DNA of 64,000 bases from Paracoccaceae bacterium (GCA_013214575.1 JABSSD010000003.1:1-64000), one strand, 5' to 3'; shown: positions 44,624-54,191, counted from the first letter of the stretch. Notes: generated by a model from the sequence alone, not told the origin. Numbers and translations: made by a program.

Positions 44624-44634
44624 GGAATTTGGCA

Positions 44635-45642
44635 ATGAGCAAGAGACCGACAATCATCGACGTTGCCAAAGCGGCCGGCGTTTCAAAATCAACGGTTTCG
44701 TTGGTTCTGCAGAACAGTTCATCGGTCAAGGCGGAAACCCGCACGCAGGTCCTGCAGGCAATTAAAGATACACGATACGTCTACAATCGCGCTGCTGCAA
44801 ACCTGCGGGGGGCTGGGGCGGGATTGGTTGGACTGATCATTAACGACCTGCGGAACCCGTATTATACGGAACTGGCGACCTCGGTTCAGATGAAGTTTGC
44901 CGAACGGGGCTATGCAACCGCAATTGGCAATTCAGATGAAGACCCTGAACTGCAAGCACAATTGATCACTTCGATGATTGAACACGGCGTTTCGGCCTTG
45001 ATGATTGCGCCTGCCTACGGTGGGGATGACGCTCCGTTCAAAGATATCCAGCAGGCCGGTATTCCAACCGTTCAAGTTCTGCGATCCCTCTCGGGGGGGG
45101 CAGTGTCTTTTCCATTATTCTCAATGGATTACATGACCGGTGGTCTTCTTGCCGCCGACCATATGCTGACCACCTGGGGAAAAGGCATTGCTTTTGTGGG
45201 GGGGGTAGAGTCCCGCGAAATCACAATTGAGCGTAAGAGCGGGTATGTTAAGAAAATGAGAGATATGGGTCTTGATCCCATCTATTTCCATGGAGAGTCG
45301 AACCGGACATTTGGCTATGAGACTGCCATCGAAATTGCAAAAAACCATCCTGAGATCAAAGGCATTGTCACCTTCAACGATCTGGTGGCGCTCGGCATGC
45401 TTGGCGGGTTCGCTCAAGCTGGGGTGAAGGTTGGCGAGGACATTGGTATTGTTGGCTTCGATGATATTCAGGAAGCATCGCAATGCTATCCAAAGCTCAG
45501 TTCGGTGCGCTGTGACGTCAATGCATTTGGCCAGCAGACTGTGGACGTTTTGCTGAACTGGGTTGAAAAGGACGTGCGCCCTAACGACCAGGTCCGGTTT
45601 CCAGTTGACCTTGTCCTTCGCGCCTCTAGCACAAGAGAGTAG
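44635..45642 (+). CDS. LacI-family transcriptional regulator of cluster A
   Basis: From ATG 44635 it has 335 residues: the LacI HTH TIIDVAKAAGVSKSTVSLVL at 5-24, hinge helix AAANLRGAGAG, then a periplasmic-binding-type sensor ending IGIVGFDDIQEASQ. It is located inside the operon it probably represses, whose promoter at 36906 has two TTGGAACGTTCCAA-type palindromes. The inducer is expected to be a carbohydrate or its metabolite. Confidence 0.9.
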   Translation: MSKRPTIIDVAKAAGVSKSTVSLVLQNSSSVKAETRTQVLQAIKDTRYVYNRAAANLRGAGAGLVGLIINDLRNPYYTELATSVQMKFAERGYATAIGNSDEDPELQAQLITSMIEHGVSALMIAPAYGGDDAPFKDIQQAGIPTVQVLRSLSGGAVSFPLFSMDYMTGGLLAADHMLTTWGKGIAFVGGVESREITIERKSGYVKKMRDMGLDPIYFHGESNRTFGYETAIEIAKNHPEIKGIVTFNDLVALGMLGGFAQAGVKVGEDIGIVGFDDIQEASQCYPKLSSVRCDVNAFGQQTVDVLLNWVEKDVRPNDQVRFPVDLVLRASSTRE

Positions 45643-45649
45643 GTGAATA

Positions 45650-46909
45650 ATGGACCGTATTCAATTTCTTCGTGACATGTTCCAAGCCGCAGTTGCCGCG
45701 GCAGATCCCATGAAAACCCTTCCCAAGGCGCTTGGTGAAAAGCCGGAGGGGCGGGTGATTGTTGTCGGTGCGGGAAAGGCGTCGGCTCGGATGGCCGAAG
45801 CCGTCGAAAGCCTGTGGGGGCCATGCGAAGGCTTGGTTATCACGCGGTACGGATATGCCCGTCCGACCATAAGCATCGAAATTGTCGAGGCCGCGCATCC
45901 GGTGCCCGACCAAGCCGCCCTGGACGCTACGGATCGCATGCTGACACTGCTTTCCAATCTTGGTGAAGAGGATTTTGTGCTGGCGTTGATCTCAGGTGGG
46001 GGGTCATCTCTGCTTTGTGCTCCTTCTCAGGGTATTAGCTTGCAGGACATGCAGGCTGTACACCAAGCCTTGCTTAAATCGGGCGCCCCGATCCAGAAAA
46101 TGAACACAGTGCGAAAGCACCTGTCTCGCATCAAGGGTGGTCAACTTGCCGCCACCGCCCACCCTGCAACGATCCTGAGTCTGATGATTTCGGATGTGGC
46201 GGGCGACGATCCAAGTGACATTGCTTCGGGTGTGACCGTCGGAGAAAATACGTCTTCGCAATCTGCGTTGTCGATACTCGGAGAGTATGAAATTGAGCTG
46301 CCAGCCTCAGTTATGGCTGTTTTGAGGCAGGGATCGTCCGTCATCTCCCCTTCCGACGCTCGCCTTAAGATGGTTCGCAACCAGATTATTTCCGCTCCTT
46401 CGCAATCGCTAGAGGCCGCTTGCAACGCGCTTGGTGACATGGATATTGAATGCAGAATTCTTGGTGACGCCAATGAGGGCGAAGCCAGGGAAGAAGCCGT
46501 GCGGCAGGTTGAACTGGCGATCGACATACAATCGCGTATGTCTGCGGGTGATCGGCCGGTGTTGTTGTTGTCCGGGGGAGAATGCACCGTTTCCGGCTGG
46601 GGTGGCGGCATTGGCGGGCCAAACGCCGAGTTTTCTTTGGCAGCAGCTATAGCTCTTCACGGATGTGCGGGCATCCATCTATTGGCCTGCGACACCGATG
46701 GCGTGGATGGGGCCGCTGAAGTTGCTGGTGCTGTGGTGCATCCGAACACATTGTCACGAGCCCAAGAGATGGGTCTGGATCCCCAAGCCTATCTTGATCG
46801 TAGTGACAGTCACAGGTTTTTCGAACAAGTCGGAGGTCAGGTCGTCACCGGGCCGACTCTGACCAACGTGAATGACTTCCGCGCTATTCTGATCGAGACA
46901 AAAGGGTGA
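45650..46909 (+). CDS. Glycerate 2-kinase, MOFRL family
   Basis: The 419-residue protein has the N-terminal nucleotide-binding domain motifs VIVVGAGKASARMAEAVE and LALISGGGSSLLCAP, then LSRIKGGQLA and the C-terminal MOFRL region VLLLSGGECTVSGWGGGIGG and ACDTDGVDGAAEVAG. These enzymes phosphorylate D-glycerate to 2-phosphoglycerate. Its presence suggests the pathway releases glycerate or tartronate semialdehyde. It lies 8 bp after the LacI gene. Confidence 0.88.
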   Translation: MDRIQFLRDMFQAAVAAADPMKTLPKALGEKPEGRVIVVGAGKASARMAEAVESLWGPCEGLVITRYGYARPTISIEIVEAAHPVPDQAALDATDRMLTLLSNLGEEDFVLALISGGGSSLLCAPSQGISLQDMQAVHQALLKSGAPIQKMNTVRKHLSRIKGGQLAATAHPATILSLMISDVAGDDPSDIASGVTVGENTSSQSALSILGEYEIELPASVMAVLRQGSSVISPSDARLKMVRNQIISAPSQSLEAACNALGDMDIECRILGDANEGEAREEAVRQVELAIDIQSRMSAGDRPVLLLSGGECTVSGWGGGIGGPNAEFSLAAAIALHGCAGIHLLACDTDGVDGAAEVAGAVVHPNTLSRAQEMGLDPQAYLDRSDSHRFFEQVGGQVVTGPTLTNVNDFRAILIETKG

Positions 46910-46912
46910 GTA

Positions 46913-47284
46913 ATGTTAAAGCACTGCGTTTTTCTCAACTTCAAAAATGACGTCTCGGATGACGAAAAAGAGGCCATCATGGCGGGCTTGGCCCGCTTGG
47001 TTGGTGTCGCCGATGGCCTGATCGATATGACCTTCGGGCCCAATCTCGATTTCGAAAAGAAAACACCCGATTTTGATTATGGGTTCATCGTGAAATTTCG
47101 TGATCGCAAAGCCCACCTGGCTTACGAAACCCACCAATCACATGTCGAGATGGGCGGCAGGCTGGTCGCTGGCTGCTATGGTGGGGTCGAAGGAATAGTC
47201 GTTTTTGACGTGGACGTCGACAGCGCGGCAAAACCTGGCGCATCGATCATAGCGGCAGACGACGGGCAAAACCCGAGCGATTGA
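46913..47284 (+). CDS. Dabb (stress-responsive alpha/beta barrel) domain protein
   Basis: The 123-residue protein starts MLKHCVFLNFKNDVSDDEKE and has the typical Dabb core FGPNLDFEKKTPDFDYGFIV and RKAHLAYETHQSHVEMG. These small dimeric ferredoxin-like proteins often accompany sugar- or aromatic-degradation operons as auxiliary cyclases or unknown factors. It is the last gene of cluster A; the tail after about residue 100 is not part of the domain. Confidence 0.85.
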   Translation: MLKHCVFLNFKNDVSDDEKEAIMAGLARLVGVADGLIDMTFGPNLDFEKKTPDFDYGFIVKFRDRKAHLAYETHQSHVEMGGRLVAGCYGGVEGIVVFDVDVDSAAKPGASIIAADDGQNPSD

Positions 47285-47462
47285 CCTGCGCGCCAATAGC
47301 ATCGAGAATATCACATTCGGGACGTCGAAGCCTTGGATGCCGACTCAAAAGCACGCACCAGGAGTCCAATTGGTTTGCCGACTTTGTCAGAGGAAACCCG
47401 CTTGAAGCGGGCAGGGTGCTCGCTTGGCTTCCGGGCATGCAAAATTTTAATCTCTTTCGCTA

Positions 47463-48303
47463 GGGCCTGTTGAGATTCATCGTGTACGGATTATTGTCGC
47501 TCCGATGTGGATCATGGCTTCGAAACTGGTGTCGGTTTTGCAGGCACGCATTGCTATACGCTTGAATTCCTTGAGTTTCTGAAAGAAGTTTTCGACGAGA
47601 TGCCTCCACTTACAAATTTCCATATCGCATGAAGCTGGGCTTTTGCGGTTGGACTTGGGTGGAATAACGGCTTCAATGTCCCTTTCTGCCAATAACTCCC
47701 GAAGCCAATCCGCGTCAAAGGCCTTATCTGCCAACAGGTTTCGGCAGCAAACATCTGCCAGCAATTCACGTGTTTTGAGCAGGTCATGCGCCTGTCCGGG
47801 CATCAGCCGGAAGTCGATGAGGTTGCCAATGGCGTCGGTCAGCGCCAGAATTTTGGTGGTTATTCCCCCGCGAGACTTTCCGATGGCCTGATTTTGAGTC
47901 CCCCTTTTGCGCCCTGTCCATGACGGTGTACCTTGCAGATCGTGCCATCAATCATCGTATATTCGAAGTCTCTATCTGCGGATAACTCTTTGAACATGCG
48001 ATGAAATACATCCCGTTTAACCCAATATCTGAACCGTGTGAAAATCGAATTCCATTTGCCAAATTCAGCCGGTAAGTCCCGCCATGGTGCACCTGTCCGG
48101 GCGATCCACAAAACAGCCTCCACAAATAAGCGGGCGTCACCTCCAGTCCGCCCCGGATCGCTCTTCTTGCCAAGGCAATGGGGCTCTATAAGATCCCATT
48201 GCCCGTCACTCATCAAAAACCGCTCACTCAACATTCTCGCCTCCATTTTGGAAGCTTGAATCAGAAAATAGTAAAAATGGAAATCCTGTATCTCAACAGA
48301 CCC
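47463..48303 (-). mobile_element. IS5-family (IS427-type) insertion sequence, complete
   Basis: Ends GGGCCTGTTGAGAT (47463 onward) and ATCTCAACAGACCC (to 48303) are inverted repeats with one mismatch. TA flanks both ends (47461-47462 and 48304-48305), the short target duplication of this group. At 841 bp with one frameshifted transposase gene it looks intact and possibly active. It sits at the 3' border of cluster A. Confidence 0.9.
47477..48246 (-). CDS. IS5-family transposase made by ribosomal frameshift
   Basis: OrfA (from ATG 48246 or 48234, stop at 47860) has MSDGQWDLIEPHCLGKKSDP and the first catalytic Asp in YTMIDGT. At the slippery run AAAAGGGGG near 47900 a -1 shift leads into QNQAIGKSRGGITTKILAL, the second Asp in LLADKAFDADW and the Glu in WRHLVENFFQKLKEFKRIAM. 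The DDE triad is complete only in the frameshift product, the normal mode for this IS group. Confidence 0.85.
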
Positions 48304-48383
48304 TAATTCAAAACGTCGCCCGAAATCATCCGGCTGGCAGTGATGATGTAGGTCCGGTTCCAATTGGTCTGACACCACTAGGT

Positions 48384-48417
48384 GGACCGCTGTCAGAATT
48401 GATGCTGACAGCGGTCC
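48384..48417. repeat. Perfect 13-bp inverted repeat between IS and SDR gene
   Basis: GGACCGCTGTCAG (48384-48396) and CTGACAGCGGTCC (48405-48417) flank an 8-nt loop. It stands 117 bp beyond the stop of the minus-strand SDR and near the end of cluster A, so it could terminate either; no clear T-run. The stretch 48304-48533 holds no gene. Confidence 0.6.
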
Positions 48418-48533
48418 TTGCCGACGGCTGATCAAAACATCCTTGCTCCTCAACCGCAGTTTGAACTGTTCTCTGCACCATGGAATCGCGCCCCAAAAGA
48501 GTCGAATTCATGGTGCAGTGCGGTGTAATGGCG

Positions 48534-49304
48534 TCACAGTCTCTGCAGCGTCAAGCCGCCGTCCGGGCGCAGAATTTGGCCGACGCAATAGGGCAGCTCT
48601 CCGTTGGCTGCTGCAGCAACGGCACTGCCAACCTCATGTGGTTGACCAAAACGTGGCACCAGGGTGATCTCTTTGTCCACGATCATCTTGCCATATGCCT
48701 CCAGTACGGGGCGCGACAAATCGGTTTCGATGATGCCGGGCTGAATATCGAATACCTGAATGCCCTCGGGGGCAAGGCGTTGTGCAAAGGTTTTGGCAAC
48801 CATCCCGGCAGCTGATTTCGATACACAGTATTCGGCTTTATCTATGGAGGCGGCGAATGCGCTCACCGACGAGATGATGCAGATGGAATAGCAGTAATCA
48901 GGCGACCTGCCTTGTGCCAATAGATGTTTGGCGAACGTCTGCGTCAGGAAGAAGACCGCCTTGGCGTTCTTATCCATCACGTGATCCCAACTGTCTGGCT
49001 GGGTCTCCAGGATGTCAGCCTTGCGAAGGGGGCCAACACCGGCATTGTTGACAAGCGTAGTCAATGGCGCATCCAGCAAGCGTTCTGCCTCGGAGATCAG
49101 CGACCCGTGGGCGGCAAGATCGGTCACATCTGAGGGGACCATGACCGCCTTGACACCCTTGGCTTCAATCGCGGCGCATGTTTCTTCCATCGCGTCTGAC
49201 TTGCTGCGACCGTTGACCGCGATATTGAACCCCTTATCCGCCAGTGCCAGCGCGATTCCGCGCCCGATACCGCGGCTTGCGCCTGTGACTAAAGCATTTT
49301 TCAT
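48534..49304 (-). CDS. SDR-family 3-oxoacyl reductase-like dehydrogenase
   Basis: From ATG 49304 (AAAGG upstream) it has 256 residues: TGASRGIGRGIA, Ser in ISSVSAFA, AEYCVSKSAAGM and the end PDGGLTLQRL. It is a paralogue of the cluster A SDR at 41103. It follows the acyl-CoA dehydrogenase gene on the same strand by 46 bp, presumably one unit. A role in oxidising a hydroxyl on a sugar-derived acid or CoA ester is inferred. Confidence 0.86.
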   Translation of the reverse strand: MKNALVTGASRGIGRGIALALADKGFNIAVNGRSKSDAMEETCAAIEAKGVKAVMVPSDVTDLAAHGSLISEAERLLDAPLTTLVNNAGVGPLRKADILETQPDSWDHVMDKNAKAVFFLTQTFAKHLLAQGRSPDYCYSICIISSVSAFAASIDKAEYCVSKSAAGMVAKTFAQRLAPEGIQVFDIQPGIIETDLSRPVLEAYGKMIVDKEITLVPRFGQPHEVGSAVAAAANGELPYCVGQILRPDGGLTLQRL

Positions 49305-49350
49305 AAGTTGGCCTTTCAATTTTTTGGAACTATTGTGGCGAGTTGGGTTA

Positions 49351-50511
49351 TCAAGTTTGTGCGCCGTGCTTCACCAGTTCGCGCCCGATGATGGTGCGTT
49401 GGATCTGGTTCGTCCCTTCGTAGATCTGCGTGATCTTTGCATCGCGATACAGCCTTTCGACTTCAAACCCCTGGATATAACCAGAGCCGCCAAAAACCTG
49501 CAGGGCGTTCGAGGTTTGCGCCACGCACATGTCCGATGCAAAGCATTTGGCAATGGAACATGCCATGCCAGCCTGCACACCGTTATCGAGTTTAAGGGCG
49601 GCGTCGTGAACCAGAGCCCGGGCGGCGGCAATATCCTTGGCCATATCGGCCAGCATCCATTGCAGCCCCTGATGGTCCACCAACGCCTTGCCAAATTGCT
49701 TGCGTTGCTGTGCATAGTCCAGCGCAGCCTCCAGGCCGGCCTGTGCGATACCGGTGGCCAGTGAGGCAATGCCGACCCGGCCTTTTTCCAGAGCGCTCAT
49801 CATGATATAAAAGCCCCGGTTCAATTCACCCAGTAGGGCGTCGTCGGCAAGGACCACATCGTGAAAAGACAATGCGCCGATCTGGCTGGCCCGTTGACCA
49901 AGCTTGTGTTCTTTGGGTCCGCGTTCAACGCCGGCAGAGTTCAGATCAACGATAAAGATGCTCATGCCGCGATGACCGGCATCGACGTCAGTTCGCGCCA
50001 GAACAAAACCAAGGTCTGCAACAGGCGCGTTGTGGATCCAAAGTTTACTACCATTGAGCACCCAGCCGTCGGCGGTTCGCCGTGCACTGGTTCGCAAGCC
50101 GGCAACGTCGGATCCCGCCTCTTCTTCGGTAATGCAATAGGCGATTATGGTTTCTGCAGCGAGGATACCGGGCAGGTGCCTAGATTGCTGTTCTGGCGAT
50201 CCGTATTGCGACAGCAGAGTGCCAATCAACTCCACCACACCGCACTGATCTGCGACCGAGGCGTATCCGCGCGCCAGTTCTTCCATCACCATGGCATAGG
50301 CCAGCACATCGAGGCCCGCACCGCCCAGCGTGTCAGGCACGGTGATGCCGAACAGGCCAAGCGCACCCATTTCTTTGTATAGCTCTCGCGGAAATTTGGC
50401 GTCCTGATCCAACTCGTTGGCATGTGGTCGCACTTTGGAATCTGTGAACCTGCGCACGGACTGGATCAGCTGCGTATAGGTTTCGGGGTCGTTTTTTGGT
50501 AAATGAAGCAT
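49351..50511 (-). CDS. Acyl-CoA dehydrogenase
   Basis: The 386-residue protein of the usual ACAD length has FAD-contact motifs YCITEEEAGSDVAGLRTSA and LWIHNAPVADLGFV, and the C-terminal signature with the catalytic base Glu365 in IYEGTNQIQR. It should introduce a double bond into a CoA ester, passing electrons to ETF. The promoter region holds a TTAAACGTTTAA-like operator 20-31 bp upstream of the start, placing it in the cluster B regulon. Confidence 0.88.
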   Translation of the reverse strand: MLHLPKNDPETYTQLIQSVRRFTDSKVRPHANELDQDAKFPRELYKEMGALGLFGITVPDTLGGAGLDVLAYAMVMEELARGYASVADQCGVVELIGTLLSQYGSPEQQSRHLPGILAAETIIAYCITEEEAGSDVAGLRTSARRTADGWVLNGSKLWIHNAPVADLGFVLARTDVDAGHRGMSIFIVDLNSAGVERGPKEHKLGQRASQIGALSFHDVVLADDALLGELNRGFYIMMSALEKGRVGIASLATGIAQAGLEAALDYAQQRKQFGKALVDHQGLQWMLADMAKDIAAARALVHDAALKLDNGVQAGMACSIAKCFASDMCVAQTSNALQVFGGSGYIQGFEVERLYRDAKITQIYEGTNQIQRTIIGRELVKHGAQT

Positions 50512-50530
50512 GGTGATCTCGCTGTTTTGA

Positions 50531-50542
50531 TCAAACGTTTAA
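50531..50542. promoter_or_regulatory. LacI-type operator upstream of acyl-CoA dehydrogenase
   Basis: TCAAACGTTTAA, a near-palindrome with core AAACGTTT, lies 20 bp before the ATG at 50511. A degenerate second site AAACGATTAA stands at 50601-50610. Same motif as at 51819, 56355, 56492 and 61135. Confidence 0.65.
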
Positions 50543-50628
50543 CCATAGTGTTTTGATTTGTCAATCACGGCCTTTTGCAAATTTCTAGAACTCTTTGCGG
50601 AAACGATTAAATGCGGTGCTGCAGTGGT

Positions 50629-51396
50629 TCAATTATGCGCCCCGCCGTCGATAAGAACGGATTGGCCAGTCATGAATGTAGATTCGTCGGAGGCGAGGTA
50701 TACAAAGAGCGGCGCGATCTCTTCCGGTGTCGCCTGACGGCCCAGTGGCACATGCAGAGCGATCGCCTGCTGTTGCGCCTCGGTTCCGCCGAGATTAGCG
50801 ATGGCTGCGGCGTTGAACTTCGTATCTACCCATCCAGGGCAGATGGCATTCACTCGGATGTTGTCCTTTGCAAGTTCCAATGCCAATGCATTGGTAAAGG
50901 CGATGACGGCCCCCTTGGACGAACTGTAGGCGGCAAGCCCCGCACCGCCGCGGCGTCCAGCGTTCGACGACATGTTCACGATTGCACCGCCATTGCCCTG
51001 CGCGCGTATGTGCGGGATTGCGTATTTCGCGCAAAGAAACTGCGCCCGAATATTGATGGCGTATATCCGGTCCCACAGTTCAGCCGAAAAATTCTCGGTC
51101 GGTCCGGCACCCTGTAGTCCGGCATTCTGGCACAGAATATCGACCCCCCCCAATGTGCGGGCGCCTTCGGCGATGAACTCGGCAATTTGGGGCTCAGAGG
51201 TCAAGTCGACTTGGTGGAAGTGCGCGCGTGGGCCAAGTTGGGCAACTGCCTTGGCGCCGGCATCAGCGTTGATGTCGCCGATGAAAACTTCAGCACCTTC
51301 TTCGATAAACATCTGAGCGGCTGCCAGCCCGATATTGGCCACTGCGCCGGTGAAAATTGCACGCTTGTTTGCGAGTCGTCCTGTCATGTTATTCAA
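50629..51396 (-). CDS. SDR-family dehydrogenase
   Basis: The 255-residue SDR has FTGAVANIGLAAA for the cofactor, Ser in NMSSNAGRRGG, Tyr-x3-Lys in YSSSKGAV and the end FMTGQSVLIDGGAHN. Acidic GDIN at the end of strand 2 suggests NAD. It is the first gene of the minus-strand side of the 463-bp divergent region and 117 bp upstream of the acyl-CoA dehydrogenase gene. Confidence 0.86.
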   Translation of the reverse strand: MNNMTGRLANKRAIFTGAVANIGLAAAQMFIEEGAEVFIGDINADAGAKAVAQLGPRAHFHQVDLTSEPQIAEFIAEGARTLGGVDILCQNAGLQGAGPTENFSAELWDRIYAINIRAQFLCAKYAIPHIRAQGNGGAIVNMSSNAGRRGGAGLAAYSSSKGAVIAFTNALALELAKDNIRVNAICPGWVDTKFNAAAIANLGGTEAQQQAIALHVPLGRQATPEEIAPLFVYLASDESTFMTGQSVLIDGGAHN

Positions 51397-51586
51397 TCCT
51401 GATTGTTAGGCAGCGCCCGTCTTTGATGTAACCGGCACAAGTTTCCGCGATCATGATCGCCGCGGCAGTAGGCCTCTGGCGGACCAGCCTTAGCGCCAGG
51501 GCTTTCGCTTAGCCAAGCCGCATCCGTCCGTTCTGCCGCCTACGACAGTAACGTCGAAGATCATCGCTGGTTTGCGCACATATTCA

Positions 51587-51598
51587 TTAATCGATTAA
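51587..51598. promoter_or_regulatory. Palindromic site TTAATCGATTAA in divergent region
   Basis: A perfect 12-bp palindrome 190 bp upstream of the SDR start and 220 bp before the downstream operator. It shares the TTAA..CG..TTAA frame of the cluster B operators and may serve as a looping site for the LacI protein. Confidence 0.5.
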
Positions 51599-51792
51599 GC
51601 ACAAAGGTGCAATTATTGTCAATTCCCTCCGCGTTGACTTATTCGAGGTGCCTGCAGGCTCTTCTTCGGTATCGTTTGTCTGCCTGCAAGATTATCCAAA
51701 ATACACATGTTAAAATAACTACTTAAGTCAATAAAATCGCGATGATATTCACGACAAGATCAATTCAGGATTGAGGTGTGGCGATTATTTTC

Positions 51793-51830
51793 TTGACGAA
51801 AGTAATCGAGATAATTACTAAAACGTTTAA
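51793..51830 (+). promoter_or_regulatory. Promoter and LacI-type operator of the ABC importer
   Basis: TTGACG (51793-51798) and TACTAA (51817-51822) are spaced by 18 bp, and TAAAACGTTTAA (51819-51830) overlaps the -10 box, an ideal repressor position. The ribosome site GGAGG follows at 51853. Confidence 0.7.
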
Positions 51831-51859
51831 GCAAAATCAGAATCGTCAACTGGGAGGTA

Positions 51860-53125
51860 ATGTTGAAAATGAGAAATTTCTTGAAACCCTGTATCTTGGC
51901 TGGAGCTCTTACTCTGGTAAATGGCACATCGGCTTTTGCTGATGGTAAGCTAGACATCATCCATTGGTGGACGTCTGGTGGCGAGTTGGCCGGGATCCAA
52001 TTGCTGCGCGATAAGATCGAAGCGCAGGGTATCGAATGGTTTGATGCGGCATCCGCTGGCGGGGCCGGTACCAACGCGCGGACCCTGTTTCGCACACGTG
52101 TTCAGGCCGGTGATCCGCCTGCCGTGATGCAAGCCTTGGGGACTGAGGTCAATGAATGGGCCGAAACCGGTATTCTTGGCGATCTGACCGATCTCGCCGC
52201 CGAAGAAGGTTGGTATGATCTAGTACCCAAGCCGCTGCATCCCTTCATGAATGTCGATGGCAAGACTGTTGCGGTTCCTGCCGTCTGGTCGCAGATCAAC
52301 TGGGTCTGGGGCAACAAAGCGATTTTCGATAAGTACGATGTTGCGACGCCGCAGACATGGGACGACTTGGTCGCTGCGGCCAAAGTGTTCAAAGACGCCG
52401 GAATTACACCGATCGCCCATGGCGGTCAGCCTTGGCAGGACACGGCAATCTTCGACGGTATCCTGGTTAGCTTTGATGACCCTGAATTCTACCGCAAAGT
52501 CGCCTTCGAGCAGGATCTTGAAACACTTCAGGGCCCAATGTTCCACGAAGCAATGGAGCGTCTGCGTTGGTACTCTCAACAGCTTGATAAAAGTTCGCCA
52601 GGCCGTGAATGGACACAAGCTCAAGCGATGGTCCTGAATGGCGAGGCGGCAATGTCGTGGATGGGGGACTGGGCAAAAGGCTGGCGCGTGACGCAAGGCC
52701 AAGAGCCAGGTGTTGATTTCATCTGTTTCCCGACCCCGGGATCCAACGATATGTTCGTCTGGTTGGCTGACTTCTTCTTCTTCCCGAAGATTGAAGGTGA
52801 GGCTAACAATGCTGCGCAGAAAGCTTTTGCTTCGGCGGTGATGGAGAAGAATTTCCAGCACGATTTCAGCCTGATCAAGAGTGGGCTGCCAGTACGCACC
52901 GATGTCGATAATGCTGGCTGGGATGATTGCACCCGCGACTCCATTAGTCGCGCCAAACGCGCCGAAGCGCGCGGCGGTCTGGTGGCCTCGCTTGGCTTTG
53001 CTCATTCGGCGCGCTCGGATGTTCAGGGCGTTTTCCGCGATACCTTGTCGGACTTTGTCAACACGCCTGACATGAGCGTCGACGAAGGTATCGAGATCTT
53101 GATCGACGGGCTCGACAGCCTCTGA
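51860..53125 (+). CDS. Sugar ABC transporter substrate-binding protein
   Basis: This is a family 1 extracellular binding protein of about 420 residues. It starts at ATG 51860, or more likely TTG 51863 / ATG 51869 given the close GGAGG. A signal peptide spans about the first 27 residues (LAGALTLVNGTSAFADG). The mature part (LDIIHWWTSGGELAGIQLL ... INWVWGNKAIFDKYDV) resembles glucose/mannose-type binding proteins of Gts/Ugp systems. It is the first gene of an SBP-permease-permease-ATPase unit. Confidence 0.88.
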   Translation: MLKMRNFLKPCILAGALTLVNGTSAFADGKLDIIHWWTSGGELAGIQLLRDKIEAQGIEWFDAASAGGAGTNARTLFRTRVQAGDPPAVMQALGTEVNEWAETGILGDLTDLAAEEGWYDLVPKPLHPFMNVDGKTVAVPAVWSQINWVWGNKAIFDKYDVATPQTWDDLVAAAKVFKDAGITPIAHGGQPWQDTAIFDGILVSFDDPEFYRKVAFEQDLETLQGPMFHEAMERLRWYSQQLDKSSPGREWTQAQAMVLNGEAAMSWMGDWAKGWRVTQGQEPGVDFICFPTPGSNDMFVWLADFFFFPKIEGEANNAAQKAFASAVMEKNFQHDFSLIKSGLPVRTDVDNAGWDDCTRDSISRAKRAEARGGLVASLGFAHSARSDVQGVFRDTLSDFVNTPDMSVDEGIEILIDGLDSL

Positions 53126-53142
53126 TCAAACGACACGGATAG

Positions 53143-53218
53143 CCCGGCGTGGGTGATCTGCGCCGGGTACTCCCAATTTCTGACTGCGGGACGAAACGCT
53201 CTCCGTTCCGCAGTCAGA
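53143..53218 (+). repeat. Two intercistronic hairpins after the binding-protein gene
   Basis: CCCGGCG/CGCCGGG (53143-53149 with 53161-53167) and TCTGACTGCGG/CCGCAGTCAGA (53179-53189 with 53208-53218). No T-run follows. Structures here usually protect the binding-protein mRNA and lower permease expression. Confidence 0.7.
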
Positions 53219-53227
53219 GATCCCGAA

Positions 53228-54187
53228 ATGAAAAACATACGAGCAAGGCAAATGGCATTAACCGATAATATTCCTCCGACGCGCAGCGCGCCTGTGGGAA
53301 AGTTGAAGCACGGCACTACATGGTTGCAGCGCAACATTGCATGGCTGACCTTTTTGCCCACCGGCATCCTTGGTGCGATTTTTATCTACGGCTTCATTCT
53401 GCTGACCATCTATATCTCGATGAGCGCTTCAAAGCTGATCCCCGACTATACTTTTGTTGGATTTGAACAGTGGGAGAGATTGTGGGGGATGCGCCGCTGG
53501 GGTATCGCGGTCAATAATCTCTTTCTGTTCTCCGGTATGTTTATCGTCATCGCCACAGCTATCGGCCTCTTGTTGGCAATCCTTCTGGACCAACGTATTC
53601 GAGCTGAAGGAGCAATCAGAACAATCATTTTGTACCCCATGGCGCTGTCGTTCATCGTGACCGGGACCGCCTGGAAGTGGGTTCTCAACCCCGGCCTTGG
53701 CATCGAGTCACTTTTGCACGACTGGGGATTTGTCGAAGCCCAGTTCGACTGGCTGGTGCGCCGCGACCGCGCAATTTATACGGTTGTGATGGCAGCAGTC
53801 TGGCAGTCTTCGGGGTTTATCATGGCGATATTCCTTGCCTCGCTGCGCGGAATCGATCAGTCGATCATGCAATCGGCAGTTATGGACGGGGCCAGCTCCT
53901 GGCGCATCTATCGCCGCATCATCATCCCGCAACTCGGACCTGCTTTTTTCACGGCTTTTGTCATTCTTTTGCACATGTCGATAAAAAGCTACGATCTGGT
54001 GATTGCTCTGACTAATGGCGGTCCGGGAACGGCCACAGATTTACCGTCCACCTTCATGTTTGACTATGCTTTTGATCGAAGTCGCATCGCGATCGGTGCC
54101 GCTAGCGCAACGATGATGCTTTTTGCCATCGCTGCGATCATCGTTCCTTATCTTTACAGCGAGCTTCGCTCGCAAGACCGGAGTTGA
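53228..54187 (+). CDS. Sugar ABC transporter permease, MalF/GtsB type
   Basis: Starting at ATG 53228 (or 53252, which has AAGG upstream) it has 319 residues, six hydrophobic segments and the EAA loop MQSAVMDGASSWRIYRRIIIP. The ending ELRSQDRS precedes the next gene by 4 bp. It forms the channel with the MalG-type partner. Confidence 0.87.
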   Translation: MKNIRARQMALTDNIPPTRSAPVGKLKHGTTWLQRNIAWLTFLPTGILGAIFIYGFILLTIYISMSASKLIPDYTFVGFEQWERLWGMRRWGIAVNNLFLFSGMFIVIATAIGLLLAILLDQRIRAEGAIRTIILYPMALSFIVTGTAWKWVLNPGLGIESLLHDWGFVEAQFDWLVRRDRAIYTVVMAAVWQSSGFIMAIFLASLRGIDQSIMQSAVMDGASSWRIYRRIIIPQLGPAFFTAFVILLHMSIKSYDLVIALTNGGPGTATDLPSTFMFDYAFDRSRIAIGAASATMMLFAIAAIIVPYLYSELRSQDRS

Positions 54188-54191
54188 TGAC

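Noticed and set aside
44449-44634. N-terminal extension of the cluster A LacI gene
   Set aside because: Overlaps DUF993 coding sequence; LacI proteins start a few residues before the HTH, as from ATG 44635.
48365-48377. TGGTCTGACACCA as a GntR/FadR operator
   Set aside because: The 5-bp spacing does not fit the usual GntR half-site arrangement and no GntR gene is nearby.
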